A stretch of DNA of 64,000 bases from Chloroflexota bacterium (GCA_019873685.1 JAIOAT010000001.1:255523-319522), one strand, 5' to 3'. Counted from the first letter of the stretch, positions 1-9,542 are shown. The notes: generated from the sequence alone by a model not told the origin. Program-made: numbers and translations.

Positions 1-2210
1 CAGTAGCGACCCACGTTCCAGGTGATCATCAGGTGACGACGGGCACGGGTGATACCCACATACAACAGTCTGAGACGTTCGGCAGCGTAATCCAGACGCG
101 CCTGGGCGGTGGCTTCTCCCTCACGATAGGGTTGGCTCAGGCGCAGGGCATCGAGCTGAGCCAGGATTTCTGCCTCAAGGTTGAGTTGATCGCGTAGAAA
201 CCAGCGTTCCGCCAGGTAGTTGTCATATGGTTGGGCCGATGGGAACCCGTAGTTGCTGACGCCCATCAGATACACGCGATCCCATTCCAGCCCCTTGGCC
301 GCGTGCATTGTCGCAACGGTTACTTTGCCTTTTTGAGGCTCGTACCCCTTTTCCACATCATCAAAGCCGATGAACTTGCGTTCATTGGCGCTGATCTGCT
401 GCAGTTCGGCGGCGAACTCCGGCAGGCGGAAGGCCGGATTGCTCAACGTCATTTCGCGCAGCACCACAGCGATCTTGTATCCCAGCGCAATATCTGAGGG
501 TTCGGTGAAACAGGCCTGGGTAATCGTCAGGATCAACTGGTCAACAGGCAGTGTGGTTGCTTCCAGCCACACGCGCACGCGGCTACGAAATGCTTCCAGA
601 TCATCACGTATATCCGGTTCCTGAGCGATAGCTCTCACATCGTCAAGCCAGTCTGATCCGGCCAGCGGCCACAGGAATCGCTCCGGTTCGCGGCAGCCAG
701 TTAGGGCGCGGAAGGCAATGCCGGCCTGGCGGTCGTCAAGAGCAAGAGCGTGCGGCCCTTGCCGCCAGACTTGCTGATACAGGGTAGCGAGAGTCCTGGT
801 ATTTAGGGGTGCGCCCAGGTAGTCCAGAACGTGGTAGAGGATGGTTGCTGCCTGGCGCGTCGCCGAAGTGCTGCGTAACAACTCTTCATAGTCAATTTCC
901 CGCGCTTTCAGCAGTTCAGCCAGTTTGTAGGCATGGCTGTTTTCCGGTGCCAGAACAGCCACGGTGTAGTCCTGACCGTCGCCCTGCCGGAGAAAACGCT
1001 CCACGTGGGCGGCAACCAGCTCAAGCTCGTATTCCGGAGTAATGTTCTCGCCGGGCTGGTAGTGGATGTAGATGCTGCTGTCGTCGTCCGGCGGGTTCGG
1101 CGCTGGATCGTTGGCTGGCGCCGGCTGGATGTACTGCTCGAGGAAGGCCTTCTGGCGGAGGTGCGGCACAGGGTGGGCGCGGGTTGTCCACGCCACCAGC
1201 GTATTGGCCAGATCAATGATCGCCTGTGTTGAACGCCCCGAGGTCTGCAAGGGCATATCCTGAACATCGCGCTGGTTGAGGAAATTGCGCAGAAACTGCG
1301 GATCAGCCGTGGTGAACGTGGTATTGATCGCCTGGTTGGGATCGCCGACGCGCACCCAGTTGCGTTCTCCGCTGAGCAATCGCAACATATCTTCCTGCAG
1401 CTTGCTGCTATCCTGGGCTTCGTCTTCTAGGATGTACGGCCAGCGGGTGCGCAGACGAGCCAGATAGTCTTCGTCGCGTTCCAGCGCGTCAATGGCCAGG
1501 CGAACTAGATCATCGAAATCGACCCCGCCCCGGTAGGTCAGGCTGCGCTGGTAGTCTTCGTAGACAGCCAGGCCAAAACGCACCAGCGGAAATGCGTCAG
1601 CGTGTGGCTCCAGCATCCCGCGAATCTGTGCCGGTTCCAAGCGGTAGTTTTTGGCCTGCTTGACAAAACGCTGTCCCAGATCAATAGCCAGTTGCGACAG
1701 ATCGTTGCGTGTCATCTGGCGAAGCCGCTGCTCGTTCGCCGCGATCTCCGCACTGAGGTAGAACCTGAAGACCGGCAGGTAGTCGGTGAGAAGTCCCTTG
1801 GCGATTTCCTCAATAATGTGTGTTGTCACACGTTCATCAATGATCTGGAAGTCTTCGGAAAGCCCCACCAACCCCGGGCGTTCCCGCACAATGTCGTGGG
1901 CCAGACCGTGGAGTGTGCGCACCCGGTAGCCGATGTAGGGCAGCAATCCGCGTTCTCGTTGCAGGATATCAGCGATGCGGTTGCGAAAATGGTTGACCGC
2001 CGTGTTGGTGAAGGTCACGATCAGCACTTCGCGGCGGTTGACCCCTTCGGTCAGGCCGCGGGATGTCAGATCCTCGACCAGCTGCGCAGCGAGGTGAGAC
2101 AGAGTGAAGGTCTTGCCGCTGCCAGGAACGGCTTTGATGCCCATCTTCCCGCCGCGGTAACCGTGGACAATGGCGTGTTGCTCCGGGCGAAGACGTACAC
2201 TACCTGCCAT
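1..2210 (-). CDS. UvrD/PcrA-type SF1A DNA helicase (C-terminus cut off by window edge)
   Basis: Superfamily 1A helicase, an ATP-driven 3'-5' DNA translocase of repair or recombination. I translated this frame directly from the minus strand; it stays open to base 1, so the C-terminus is missing. Motifs seen in order: Q-motif-like RPEQHAIV near residue 8; Walker A AVPGSGKT at 27-34; motif Ia VLIVTFTNTA; DEAQD (motif II) near 260; GDPNQAI (motif III); TMHAAKGLEWDRV (motif V) near 637; YVGITRARR (motif VI) near 717. All motifs needed for activity are present. The ATG lies inside the upstream gene's stop (TGATG), which indicates translational coupling and a joint function with the degenerate partner at 2210-4294. 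Whether a nuclease domain follows, as in AddA, cannot be seen here. Confidence 0.93.
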   Translation of the reverse strand, partial: MAGSVRLRPEQHAIVHGYRGGKMGIKAVPGSGKTFTLSHLAAQLVEDLTSRGLTEGVNRREVLIVTFTNTAVNHFRNRIADILQRERGLLPYIGYRVRTLHGLAHDIVRERPGLVGLSEDFQIIDERVTTHIIEEIAKGLLTDYLPVFRFYLSAEIAANEQRLRQMTRNDLSQLAIDLGQRFVKQAKNYRLEPAQIRGMLEPHADAFPLVRFGLAVYEDYQRSLTYRGGVDFDDLVRLAIDALERDEDYLARLRTRWPYILEDEAQDSSKLQEDMLRLLSGERNWVRVGDPNQAINTTFTTADPQFLRNFLNQRDVQDMPLQTSGRSTQAIIDLANTLVAWTTRAHPVPHLRQKAFLEQYIQPAPANDPAPNPPDDDSSIYIHYQPGENITPEYELELVAAHVERFLRQGDGQDYTVAVLAPENSHAYKLAELLKAREIDYEELLRSTSATRQAATILYHVLDYLGAPLNTRTLATLYQQVWRQGPHALALDDRQAGIAFRALTGCREPERFLWPLAGSDWLDDVRAIAQEPDIRDDLEAFRSRVRVWLEATTLPVDQLILTITQACFTEPSDIALGYKIAVVLREMTLSNPAFRLPEFAAELQQISANERKFIGFDDVEKGYEPQKGKVTVATMHAAKGLEWDRVYLMGVSNYGFPSAQPYDNYLAERWFLRDQLNLEAEILAQLDALRLSQPYREGEATAQARLDYAAERLRLLYVGITRARRHLMITWNVGRY

Positions 2211-4294
2211 CAGGCCTGCCCCTCCTGCTCACCATAACGCTGAAGAATCTGCTGGAACACGTAGAGCATAGGACCCCGTTGCTCATAGCCCTGTTCGTTC
2301 AGGTCGGCAGTGCCCAGGTAGACGCGACGGCGGCATCGCCGGAGCAGGCCGACCATCAGGCGGTAGAGCATGCGACGCTGGGCATCGATCTCGTCTTCTT
2401 CAGACCAGAAGCGTCCGGCAGGATAGCCACGCATCAGCACATACGGATGGGTGAGGGGTTGTTCCAGGCGTTTCCACCAAGAGTCGCTGCCCACGTCTAC
2501 CCAGAACTGATAGTCAACCACCCGATCGCGCATCAGGAATGTGTAGGCAGGGGCAACGAATACAGCTTCCACCTCTTCTTCGCATTGATCCGGCATGTAC
2601 AGGGCAGCCAGGACTCCCTCATTCACCAGCTGGATATACTCCTGGCCGACGCTGGCCCAGTTCGGCTCTCCGTGATCATACGGATACAACACCTGCCGGA
2701 ACTTGCGCGCCGACTCGATCAGCTGGGCGGCAATGCGTCCGGCATCAAGGTTGGTGTGAAAGCCGAAACCCGGCTGGGAAAGCACTTCCCCGAACAGGCG
2801 GCGTAGAAAGTAATCAAGCGGTTGCGGTTGCTCAGCCAGTTCTGCGCTGACAGTCTGTAGCCAGATACGCAGTGTCTCGTAACGCTGACCGGCCTGGTAG
2901 GTGATGCGCTCACGGACAGGTGGCTGAATGGCCTCAAAAGCACTGAGGGCGCCGCCGTGCTTGTACCGGTATACGATGCTCGTCAGCAATTGCGCCCGAA
3001 CCGGGTCAAGACCGTCGATAACCTGCGTCAGCATATCGGCGACATCAACCGGTGGCGGAGCGGTGAAACCCCAGTTTGGGTGAGCCAGCAGAAGAAGGGT
3101 CAGCAAGGCGCGGGCGGCCGGTTCATCCCGCAGAGCGCGCGAGGGCCGGTGCGAAACCGCCGGTATGCCCCGGCTCTCCAGACGGTATTGCAGTGAAAAG
3201 CGCAGGGCATCCGGCAGAAATGGCGCCAGGACTGCAATTTCACGCGGCGGGACGCTATCGCGGACGAGATCAGCGATGCGATCCACGATCCAGTCAAGCA
3301 TCTGAGGGTAATAAGTGTGATAGGTGAATTCCAGCGCCGCACGGGGGTTGACCTCCACAGGGGCGCTATCACCGCCCAGCGCAATACGGACGGCACGCTC
3401 CAGTGAATCGACCTCCGGCGACATCGTGACTGGCTCCTCCAAGCAAAAGTGTTCCTGGCAGAGTTCGCGCAGCTCGGCGGCGCTGGCCGGGTCGGCGCCA
3501 AGAAAGGATCGGAAGCCACCGTCAGTGTCATAGATCAACCAGGCGGTCTGCCAGTGGTCCCACCAGAAGCGGATGAAGTCGTGCACAACGGGGCTTTGTT
3601 CCTCGATGTTGTCCGCGATCAGGTGCTGGTAGGAGGCAGCAAAATAGCGACGGAACACACGATGCGGCAGCAGGTGCTGCGTGAAAACCTCCAGTTGCGC
3701 TGCGTAATCAAGGAGATTGTGTTGCCGGCAATAGGCTCGATAGGCCTGACTGATTTCTTCGCTCTTACGGTAGACCAGTAGCCGGGAAGAATGGCGGTCC
3801 CCCCAGGCGGCGCATAGCCGGTCGGTGACCTGTTCGAATGGAAAGCCAGCTTCCGCTGCCTTGGCCATATTGTCCAGCAATTGAGCGGCGATTCGTGGTG
3901 CGGTCAGGCTGATCGAGTCGAAGAACCCCTCTGCGATGACCGGGCGGACGAAGCGCATCATGTAATACTGGGCGGTCTCCAGGGTCAGGAAGACCGGTTC
4001 ACGGGTGGGGTCAAAGCCGGCTGGCTCCGCCACCAGCGGCCAGAAGCGCTCCAGATTGCGGCGCGCGATACCGCTGAGTGTCACCACTGTAACATCACCC
4101 GGAACGCGAGCATGACGGTAAGCCGCTCTTTGATATGGGCGTCCCAGCAGACGTTGAGGTACCAGGATCAGCACGCTGTCAGGGGAAGCGCCAGCCTGGA
4201 GAAGACTCTGAAGGTGCTGAATGGCGAGCGTGGTCTTGCCTGTCCCGGCTGGTCCTTCCAGAAAGACACGGGAGGGTTGTTGCACGTGGCTCAC
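2210..4294 (-). CDS. SF1 helicase-like P-loop protein, probably a degenerate partner of the adjacent UvrD helicase
   Basis: About 694 residues. A strong Walker A (GPAGTGKT, residues 14-21) and a motif Ia-like VLILVPQR open the protein, which matches the UvrD N-terminal fold. The expected DEAQD Walker B reads DNIEE (near 228), and the motif V and VI regions (VFVAPAYTFLM, YLGTADLNEQG) no longer match active helicases. I see no clear RecB-type nuclease motif. Known AddAB and RecBC systems pair an active helicase with a reduced one, so a structural partner role is inferred. I chose the GTG at 4294 because AAAGGAG sits a few bases before it and Walker A follows directly; an in-frame ATG at 4381 has no such signal and would run through the terminator region. 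It is coupled to the helicase gene by TGATG. Confidence 0.8.
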   Translation of the reverse strand: MSHVQQPSRVFLEGPAGTGKTTLAIQHLQSLLQAGASPDSVLILVPQRLLGRPYQRAAYRHARVPGDVTVVTLSGIARRNLERFWPLVAEPAGFDPTREPVFLTLETAQYYMMRFVRPVIAEGFFDSISLTAPRIAAQLLDNMAKAAEAGFPFEQVTDRLCAAWGDRHSSRLLVYRKSEEISQAYRAYCRQHNLLDYAAQLEVFTQHLLPHRVFRRYFAASYQHLIADNIEEQSPVVHDFIRFWWDHWQTAWLIYDTDGGFRSFLGADPASAAELRELCQEHFCLEEPVTMSPEVDSLERAVRIALGGDSAPVEVNPRAALEFTYHTYYPQMLDWIVDRIADLVRDSVPPREIAVLAPFLPDALRFSLQYRLESRGIPAVSHRPSRALRDEPAARALLTLLLLAHPNWGFTAPPPVDVADMLTQVIDGLDPVRAQLLTSIVYRYKHGGALSAFEAIQPPVRERITYQAGQRYETLRIWLQTVSAELAEQPQPLDYFLRRLFGEVLSQPGFGFHTNLDAGRIAAQLIESARKFRQVLYPYDHGEPNWASVGQEYIQLVNEGVLAALYMPDQCEEEVEAVFVAPAYTFLMRDRVVDYQFWVDVGSDSWWKRLEQPLTHPYVLMRGYPAGRFWSEEDEIDAQRRMLYRLMVGLLRRCRRRVYLGTADLNEQGYEQRGPMLYVFQQILQRYGEQEGQA

Positions 4295-4379
4295 TTGTCT
4301 CCTTTGTCTGCACTGGCAATCGCCAGCGGTGCTCTCGCTCAGACGTTCTACTATTGTAGTGGCTCGACCGGATTCGCAC

Positions 4380-4416
4380 AACCAACAAACAGCGGGCTGT
4401 GTAAGACAGCCCGCTG
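4380..4416 (-). terminator. Rho-independent terminator after the LysM gene
   Basis: A perfect 11-bp stem (4390-4400 with 4406-4416, arm CAGCGGGCTGT) with a 5-base loop. On the minus strand it is followed by a T-rich stretch (GTTTGTTGGTTG). It lies 25 bases past the stop of the LysM gene and before the helicase pair, so the pair probably has its own promoter in the roughly 90 bases that remain. Confidence 0.7.
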
Positions 4417-4440
4417 TCGCAGTGACGTTTATCCCGGAGG

Positions 4441-5763
4441 TCAGTCCACGATAGGGATGTAGAAGACCTGGTTGATGAAGATGTATCGCGGATTGGCGAT
4501 AATGTCCTGGTTGGCGTACCAGATTTCAATCCACCTGGTGCCCCGGCCATATGCCTTATATGCGAGGTCCCACAGCGTGTCTCCCGGCACCACCACATAA
4601 GGCCGGCCCGGATTCGGGATGGCCGATGGCCCCGTTGGGGTGGGGGTATTGCTTGGTGTCAGGGTGTTGGTCGGTGTATTGGTCGGCGTGCTAGTGGGCG
4701 TCGCCGTAGCCGTTGGGGTGAAGGTGGGCGTATTGGTCGGCGTCGATGTTGCCGTAGCTGTGGCCGTGTTGGTGGGTGTGGCAGTATCGGTAGGCGTTGA
4801 TGTTGGAGTTGCTGTCGGTACTGGGGTATCGGAGGGCCGCAACGTTGGCGTACTGGTAGGCAGCGGCACAGGCGTGCTCGTGGCCGGAACCGGCGTAGAC
4901 GTTGCCGGGAGCGTAGGTTCTACAGATGGCGTAACTGTATCGGCGGATGCGATAACGATTTCGGTAGGAGGTACAGGCGTAGCACTGGGCAGCGCGGGCG
5001 TGCGTGTTGGCAGTACAGGTGTATTCGTGGGTGGCGCGGGCGTGCGCGTTGGCCGTTCTGGTGTGTTGCTGGGTGGAACGGGCGTATTGCTCGGCGGGAG
5101 CGGCGTGTTGCTCGGTGGTAGCGGTGTCGCACTGGGTTGTGGTGTTCGGGTTGCCTCAACCGCTGTCGCAGTCGGTGGGAGCGGTGTATTGGTGGGGGGG
5201 ACAGGAGTATTGGTTGCTGGCACCGATGTAGCCGTTGGTACGGGGGTATTGGTTGCTGGTATCGACGTAGCCGTTGGCACGGGAGTATTGCTTGCTGGCA
5301 CCAGTGTGGCCGTTGGCGCAGGGGTATCCGATGGGACAACTGGAGTCGCGCTTGGTTCTACCGGGGTGGGCGGTTGCTCCGTGGAAGTTGGCACCATGGC
5401 TACCACCGCGGGAGTAGCCGTCTGCGTTGGTGGCACAGGCGTCTCCGTGGGCGAGGCAACCGGCGCGGCTGTCTCTTCAACCACCGTTGGTTCTGAGGTT
5501 GCGGTCTCAGTAGGTGGTTGGGTAGGTATCTCTGTTGATACTTCAGCAGGCGTCTCTGTCGGAGCCTCGGGCGGGATGGTCGGCACCTCGGTCTCGCCAA
5601 GCAGATCAGAGACAACGGTTGGCGTAGCCTGTGGTAGAACGGGTGGATTGTTGGTGAGGGCGTACACGACGAGGCAGACGGCAGCCAGCACGATGATGAG
5701 AGCCAGGATCAGCAGCCCGCGATTGGACTGCCTGTCCTGTCGTGAGGATGAACCCTGGGCCAT
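4441..5763 (-). CDS. Membrane-anchored Thr/Pro-rich protein with C-terminal LysM domain
   Basis: About 440 residues in three parts. A short basic N-terminus is followed by one membrane helix ([21 protein letters not shown], near residues 17-37). A very long low-complexity region rich in Thr, Pro, Ser and Ala follows (roughly 50-375), with recurring NTPVPPT-like units. A LysM domain ends the protein ([17 protein letters not shown] to FYIPIVD). LysM binds peptidoglycan or other N-acetyl-hexosamine glycans, so the protein probably spans the membrane and wall with a flexible stalk. I chose the ATG at 5763 because AGGGGG lies about 10 bases upstream and the helix follows naturally; an upstream ATG at 5835 is possible but has no clear ribosome site. 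The strong base bias of the repeats opens a long Gly/Val frame on the other strand that is not a gene. Confidence 0.85.
   Translation of the reverse strand: MAQGSSSRQDRQSNRGLLILALIIVLAAVCLVVYALTNNPPVLPQATPTVVSDLLGETEVPTIPPEAPTETPAEVSTEIPTQPPTETATSEPTVVEETAAPVASPTETPVPPTQTATPAVVAMVPTSTEQPPTPVEPSATPVVPSDTPAPTATLVPASNTPVPTATSIPATNTPVPTATSVPATNTPVPPTNTPLPPTATAVEATRTPQPSATPLPPSNTPLPPSNTPVPPSNTPERPTRTPAPPTNTPVLPTRTPALPSATPVPPTEIVIASADTVTPSVEPTLPATSTPVPATSTPVPLPTSTPTLRPSDTPVPTATPTSTPTDTATPTNTATATATSTPTNTPTFTPTATATPTSTPTNTPTNTLTPSNTPTPTGPSAIPNPGRPYVVVPGDTLWDLAYKAYGRGTRWIEIWYANQDIIANPRYIFINQVFYIPIVD
4619..5640 (-). repeat. Degenerate tandem repeat DNA encoding the Thr/Pro-rich stalk
   Basis: About 1 kb of imperfect short tandem units, seen on the plus strand as recurring GGTGTATTGGTxGG-like words, coding for [12 protein letters not shown]-like units on the minus strand. 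Unit lengths vary between roughly 12 and 36 bases, always in multiples of three, which fits repeat expansion under reading-frame selection. Confidence 0.75.
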
Positions 5764-5919
5764 GGGTTTGTTACCCCCTGATTGGAGCGAGATCGGCAAA
5801 CGGAAGCATCCGTATAGGAGCAGTACGGCAAGCATAGCATCACACCCCTAAAGATGCAACGCGCCTCGAAAAATGGCAGACTTCTGTTGAGGTAGAAAGT
5901 AGGCAGGTTGAATCATGTA

Positions 5920-5948
5920 TTGTGCCGATGGGAGAGGGGCTATAGAAT
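5920..5948 (+). promoter_or_regulatory. Putative sigma70 promoter of the SPFH-like gene
   Basis: TTGTGC (5920-5925), a 17-base spacer and TAGAAT (5943-5948), 36 bases before the start codon. Identified by eye from consensus similarity and correct spacing only. Confidence 0.5.
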
Positions 5949-5983
5949 GAGACGAGGAAAAACGAGCAGCGAAGGAAGCAAAC

Positions 5984-7441
5984 ATGTCTGATGAAGTCAG
6001 CCGATCGCTGTGGGGAGATGGCCCTGATCAGACGGGCGGCAGTCCGCCCGGATCATCAGCTCCCCGACGCCGGGGTGAGGCCGGTACGCTGGGGCAACTT
6101 GTCAGGCTCTTCCTGCTGTTGCTTCCTGCGCTGATTATTTACGTTCTCCTGCCCGGGGCGGTTCCGGCTGAGTCTTCAGCGGCGGCCAAAGACAGCGCCC
6201 AGATCGCGGCCTTCACGCGCCTGGCGATCACAGCAATGGTTGCAGCGGTTGGCCTGTTGTTCTTTGTGTTCGGGTTACCCACAGGTACACGAGGAAATCG
6301 GATCATCCGGGTTGTGGTCAGCTTCGTGGCGGGTGGGGTTGTCCTGGCAGGTATTGCCTTCCTGGCGATGGGCGTGCTGGACGCGCAGAGCACGTTTTCT
6401 GAGCGACTCATTCTGCCTGTGCTGCTCATTGTGCTCAGTGTGGTTCTTGCGGTGTTCTCGCCATTGATGCCCATCTGGCTACTCAATGTCCCGGATAACC
6501 GGGTATGGATGGTTCTGGATAGCGGAGACCACCTGATCGCCTATATTGGCCCCGGCCAGCGCTGGGTGCGCCCGATCGACGGGTTCGCTGAATTTACAGA
6601 GGCCGGTTTCTTTACCATCAATATCGACAGCGAGGAGTTTGTCTCGCAGGACTATTTCCCTTTTCGGGCGCGGGTGAGCGTGTCCTGCCTGTACAATCCG
6701 CTGAACGCTGCGCCGGAGAACAGGATTATCCTCCGTGACTTGCCGCGCGACACCTTGCGGCAGGAGCTGCAAAGGGAGATTGAGTTCCTTATCCGCCACA
6801 AGCTGACCGATGAACTGCGCCAGGAGATGCGCGATCCAGAGATGTTTCGGTCGGTGCTTAAGACACTGGCGATGGACATCCGTGAAGCGGTGGAGGCCCG
6901 GCGGGGAATGGGGATCAGTCTGATTCCCCAAAGTCCGATCAATGTGTTTCTGGAGCCAACCCGACTGGTTACGGACTCGCGGCAACGGTTGATGTCTATT
7001 GAAGCTCTTGCGGTTGGCGACCGGACGCTGCGAGAATTTCTGGAGCTTATCTCCCAGGGCGGTGACGTCAACCTGATCATCGAGCCGGACGGGCAGATCA
7101 GGCTAACGCTGGGCGCTGGGGCGCATGTGGAGATCGGCGACAGGCTGCGGGAGGCGCTGACCACGGCCGCCCACACTCTGGCCGACTCTCAACGGCCACG
7201 AATCCCAGCCGGGCCACCTGCGACTCCGGCCATAGCAGGCCAGCTTGGTCCAGGCGCGTCAACTCAGCCGGCTGGCGGTCAGGCGGGCGCCAGTCACGAT
7301 CAGGTTACCCGCCCCATGGAGCCGCCGGAGACTCCTCCGGAAGAGTCTACCGGTGTCATTGAATTGCACCGTGATGCCGACGGCGTTTACAAACCCAGCC
7401 CTGATCCGATCATCCCGCCGGATTTGCCTGACCAAAGTTGA
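5984..7441 (+). CDS. Four-helix membrane protein with SPFH/band-7-like domain
   Basis: 485 residues. A short Gly/Pro/Arg-rich start is followed by four hydrophobic segments (about 37-58, 72-93, 103-124 and 135-165). A soluble region after WLLNVPDNRVWMVLDSG resembles the beginning of SPFH/band-7 domains (flotillin, stomatin), with GPGQRWVRPIDG and a long charged helical stretch (QREIEFLIRHKLTDELRQEM). The C-terminal 110 residues are Pro/Thr/Gly-rich and probably disordered. SPFH proteins scaffold membrane microdomains or regulate membrane proteases; the assignment here is by pattern only. The start is supported by GAAGGAAGCAAACATG. It converges with the ATPase gene at 7456, 14 bases away. Confidence 0.7.
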   Translation: MSDEVSRSLWGDGPDQTGGSPPGSSAPRRRGEAGTLGQLVRLFLLLLPALIIYVLLPGAVPAESSAAAKDSAQIAAFTRLAITAMVAAVGLLFFVFGLPTGTRGNRIIRVVVSFVAGGVVLAGIAFLAMGVLDAQSTFSERLILPVLLIVLSVVLAVFSPLMPIWLLNVPDNRVWMVLDSGDHLIAYIGPGQRWVRPIDGFAEFTEAGFFTINIDSEEFVSQDYFPFRARVSVSCLYNPLNAAPENRIILRDLPRDTLRQELQREIEFLIRHKLTDELRQEMRDPEMFRSVLKTLAMDIREAVEARRGMGISLIPQSPINVFLEPTRLVTDSRQRLMSIEALAVGDRTLREFLELISQGGDVNLIIEPDGQIRLTLGAGAHVEIGDRLREALTTAAHTLADSQRPRIPAGPPATPAIAGQLGPGASTQPAGGQAGASHDQVTRPMEPPETPPEESTGVIELHRDADGVYKPSPDPIIPPDLPDQS

Positions 7442-7455
7442 TCTTAGGGCTGGTC

Positions 7456-8577
7456 CTATTCCAGGCGAGATTGCTGGCGAACGTATTCGCGGAACAGGAT
7501 CGGGACAATTTGCAGGTTATTTCCTTCGCCGGTCAGGAGATGCTTGTCCTGAAGCAGTGCGATCACCGTGTGATTTCTGTCACTGGCACCCGGCTGTCGG
7601 ACCAGATCTTTTAGCGCGTTCTGCTCACCTTTCGACAGGCTATCCCAGATTGTCTGGCATTCTATCTGAATCGGCTGGCTATTGGCCAGGAAACGCAACG
7701 CTTCACTCTCCGGTGTGCCGAAGGCGATCTGTCCGGCCAGGTCGAAGCTTGCGCGTAGCAGACCCGCGTGGTTGCCGGATACACGCAGCAAGAAGTTGCG
7801 GAACGAAGGGGGATACGTGACCCCCTTGCGTTCGGAGAGCCGATCAAGCATGGCCTTGGCATCCGCGTCGGAGTAGGGGCCAAGGTAGAGGGTGTTACCC
7901 GTGAACAGCTCCACAAATGGCTCAAAAGCAAGATGGTCGAAGCCAAGCTCGGCAATGAGTTGCGGAATCGGGCGCCTGGTGAATGTGACATAGGTCAGAT
8001 TGTATTTGTAGTCATCGCGGATTCCGCGCAACGACTGAAAGAATTTGACCGGTAGCTGGGTCAGCATGCCTTCAAATTCATCAAATACGAAGGCAATCCG
8101 CCGCCGGCTTCCGCCAGCTGCAGGCTGGCCAAGCAGTATTCGCAGCACTGTTTCCAGGTAGCGCAGGCCAATGTGAGCTACGAGAGGGTTTCGTCCGTTG
8201 TGTAACTGGTCATAAGCGTACTGGAATGCCTTTTTGTCTTCATCGCTGAAGCCGGTGAACGGATAGAAAGCTTTGTAGAGACGGTGGGTCATGATCTCGT
8301 AACCGGCCCACGGGCTGAGGGCTTGCTGGCCGGTCAGCAGGGGCAGGGAATCGAGCATGTTGTTGGGATCGATAAGCACAAGCTTCAGTTCACTGGCAAG
8401 ATCGCCCAGGTGGTGTTTCTGTGTCTCCGGACGCAGGAGATGTCGCAATAGATTGGATTTCCCTACAGCACCGATCCCGACCACCGAACAGGAATCGCCC
8501 GCCTTTACCTTGGCGAGGATTTCCTTGATTTCCTCGTAACGAAAAGTGACATCACGCTGCTTGTCTGAGGGAGACAT
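7456..8577 (-). CDS. P-loop AAA-type ATPase (ORC/STAND-like)
   Basis: 373 residues. Walker A is VGIGAVGKSNLL (about 34-45) and Walker B is IAFVFDEFEGML (near 165). The architecture, an ATPase core followed by a helical lid and a small basic winged-helix-like tail (LSKGEQNALKDLVRQPG), resembles archaeal-type and STAND-like ATPases found scattered in Chloroflexota. No membrane segment is seen. It sits 24 bases downstream of the SH3 membrane protein, so the two are probably co-transcribed. The substrate or client is unknown; an adaptor or signalling NTPase role is an inference from the family. Confidence 0.75.
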   Translation of the reverse strand: MSPSDKQRDVTFRYEEIKEILAKVKAGDSCSVVGIGAVGKSNLLRHLLRPETQKHHLGDLASELKLVLIDPNNMLDSLPLLTGQQALSPWAGYEIMTHRLYKAFYPFTGFSDEDKKAFQYAYDQLHNGRNPLVAHIGLRYLETVLRILLGQPAAGGSRRRIAFVFDEFEGMLTQLPVKFFQSLRGIRDDYKYNLTYVTFTRRPIPQLIAELGFDHLAFEPFVELFTGNTLYLGPYSDADAKAMLDRLSERKGVTYPPSFRNFLLRVSGNHAGLLRASFDLAGQIAFGTPESEALRFLANSQPIQIECQTIWDSLSKGEQNALKDLVRQPGASDRNHTVIALLQDKHLLTGEGNNLQIVPILFREYVRQQSRLE

Positions 8578-8601
8578 GTCTCAATTCTCCGGAGGACTTG
8601 G

Positions 8602-9450
8602 CTATTCGAGAATCGGGGTGTCCTGGCACGAACTCTCCACTGTGATGTATTCACCGCTTACCCACCCCCACAGGCCATTATAATCGACAAACCACCAAGC
8701 GCTATCGCTGTTCCGTCCGGCTACACTAATGCGGCTTCCAAATGGGATGACAGTCAGGATATCCGCGCTGGTGCTGGGGGCGGAACGCAGATTGAGGTTG
8801 AAGTTGACCAGCGCATGGCAAGTCACATTCGCTGACGGGGTGGGCACTGGCGTACGTGTATGGTAACGGGTACGCGTTGGCGTTGCTGTGGGTGACGGGG
8901 TAGGGGAAGGCGCCGGTAAAGTCCGTGTGGGTAGTTGTGTGGCTGTCGCGGTTGCTGAGGGTGTCGAGGACGGCGCTGCCGTGGCGAGCATCTCGGCGGT
9001 TGCGGTTGCCGACGCCAGCGCCAGAGATGATTCCCCCGTGCGGGGCGAAAACTGGGATGGCAGGATCGGGATGAATAACGCTGCAGTGATCAGCAGGGTT
9101 CCAATCCCGGCGGCCAGTAAGCCATAGGAATAGTCAGGTGCAAAAGCGGCACGCCGACGTTCCACCCACTGGAATACAGCCACGCCAAATACCAGCAGGG
9201 AGAAGCCGGAGACGCCAACGGCCATTGGCAGGAACGGAGCGAGTGGCCGCAGGAACGTGTCCACCACCAGAAAGCACAGGGCGATGGCCACATTCACCAG
9301 GGCCACCAGTGTGCTGAGCGCTCCTGCTCGCGCATCCGGACTGCGGACCAGGCTCAGGCCGGTATAAAGCATGTACAACGCGGGCACAGCCGCTATCAGG
9401 CCGATGAACAGCGCCGCTGTGTCATCCATGTTGCCAGCAAGGCTCCTCAT
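8602..9450 (-). CDS. Membrane protein with Thr/Pro linker and extracellular bacterial SH3 domain
   Basis: 282 residues. Four hydrophobic segments (near 12-28, 42-62, 70-88, 104-125) are followed by a Thr/Pro/Ser-rich linker (about 145-205). The C-terminal SH3b-like domain contains NLNLRSAPSTSADILTVIP, WWFVDYNG and GWVSGEYI, the usual SH3_3 pattern for cell-wall or ligand binding. An alternative start is the ATG seven codons later (MDDTAAL). It probably heads a two-gene unit with the ATPase at 7456. The shared stalk style with the LysM protein at 4441 suggests that both reach into the envelope. Confidence 0.8.
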   Translation of the reverse strand: MRSLAGNMDDTAALFIGLIAAVPALYMLYTGLSLVRSPDARAGALSTLVALVNVAIALCFLVVDTFLRPLAPFLPMAVGVSGFSLLVFGVAVFQWVERRRAAFAPDYSYGLLAAGIGTLLITAALFIPILPSQFSPRTGESSLALASATATAEMLATAAPSSTPSATATATQLPTRTLPAPSPTPSPTATPTRTRYHTRTPVPTPSANVTCHALVNFNLNLRSAPSTSADILTVIPFGSRISVAGRNSDSAWWFVDYNGLWGWVSGEYITVESSCQDTPILE

Positions 9451-9542
9451 GCCGACCTGCTCAGCGCGGCATGGTGCTCAGGTGTGTAGCTGTAAGCGGG
9501 CAAGCGACCCGCCAGCGTAGAGAAGTTAAGGCCTCGTTTTGC

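Noticed and set aside
1602-2237. Plus-strand open frames opposite the helicase
   Set aside because: The minus strand carries a continuous helicase with all motifs; the plus frames have no family features.
4619-5640. Possible CRISPR array because of repeated units
   Set aside because: Units vary in length and sequence, there are no unique spacers of constant size, no cas genes, and the repeats translate into a protein stalk.
4619-5851. Long plus-strand open frame rich in Gly and Val
   Set aside because: It is the antisense of the Thr/Pro codons of the LysM protein; it has no ribosome site and no fold, and the minus-strand frame ends in a clear LysM domain.
7456-8577. STAND-type anti-phage NTPase (defence gene)
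   Set aside because: Only the ATPase core and a short helical tail are present, with no effector or repeat sensor domain, and no defence genes lie nearby.
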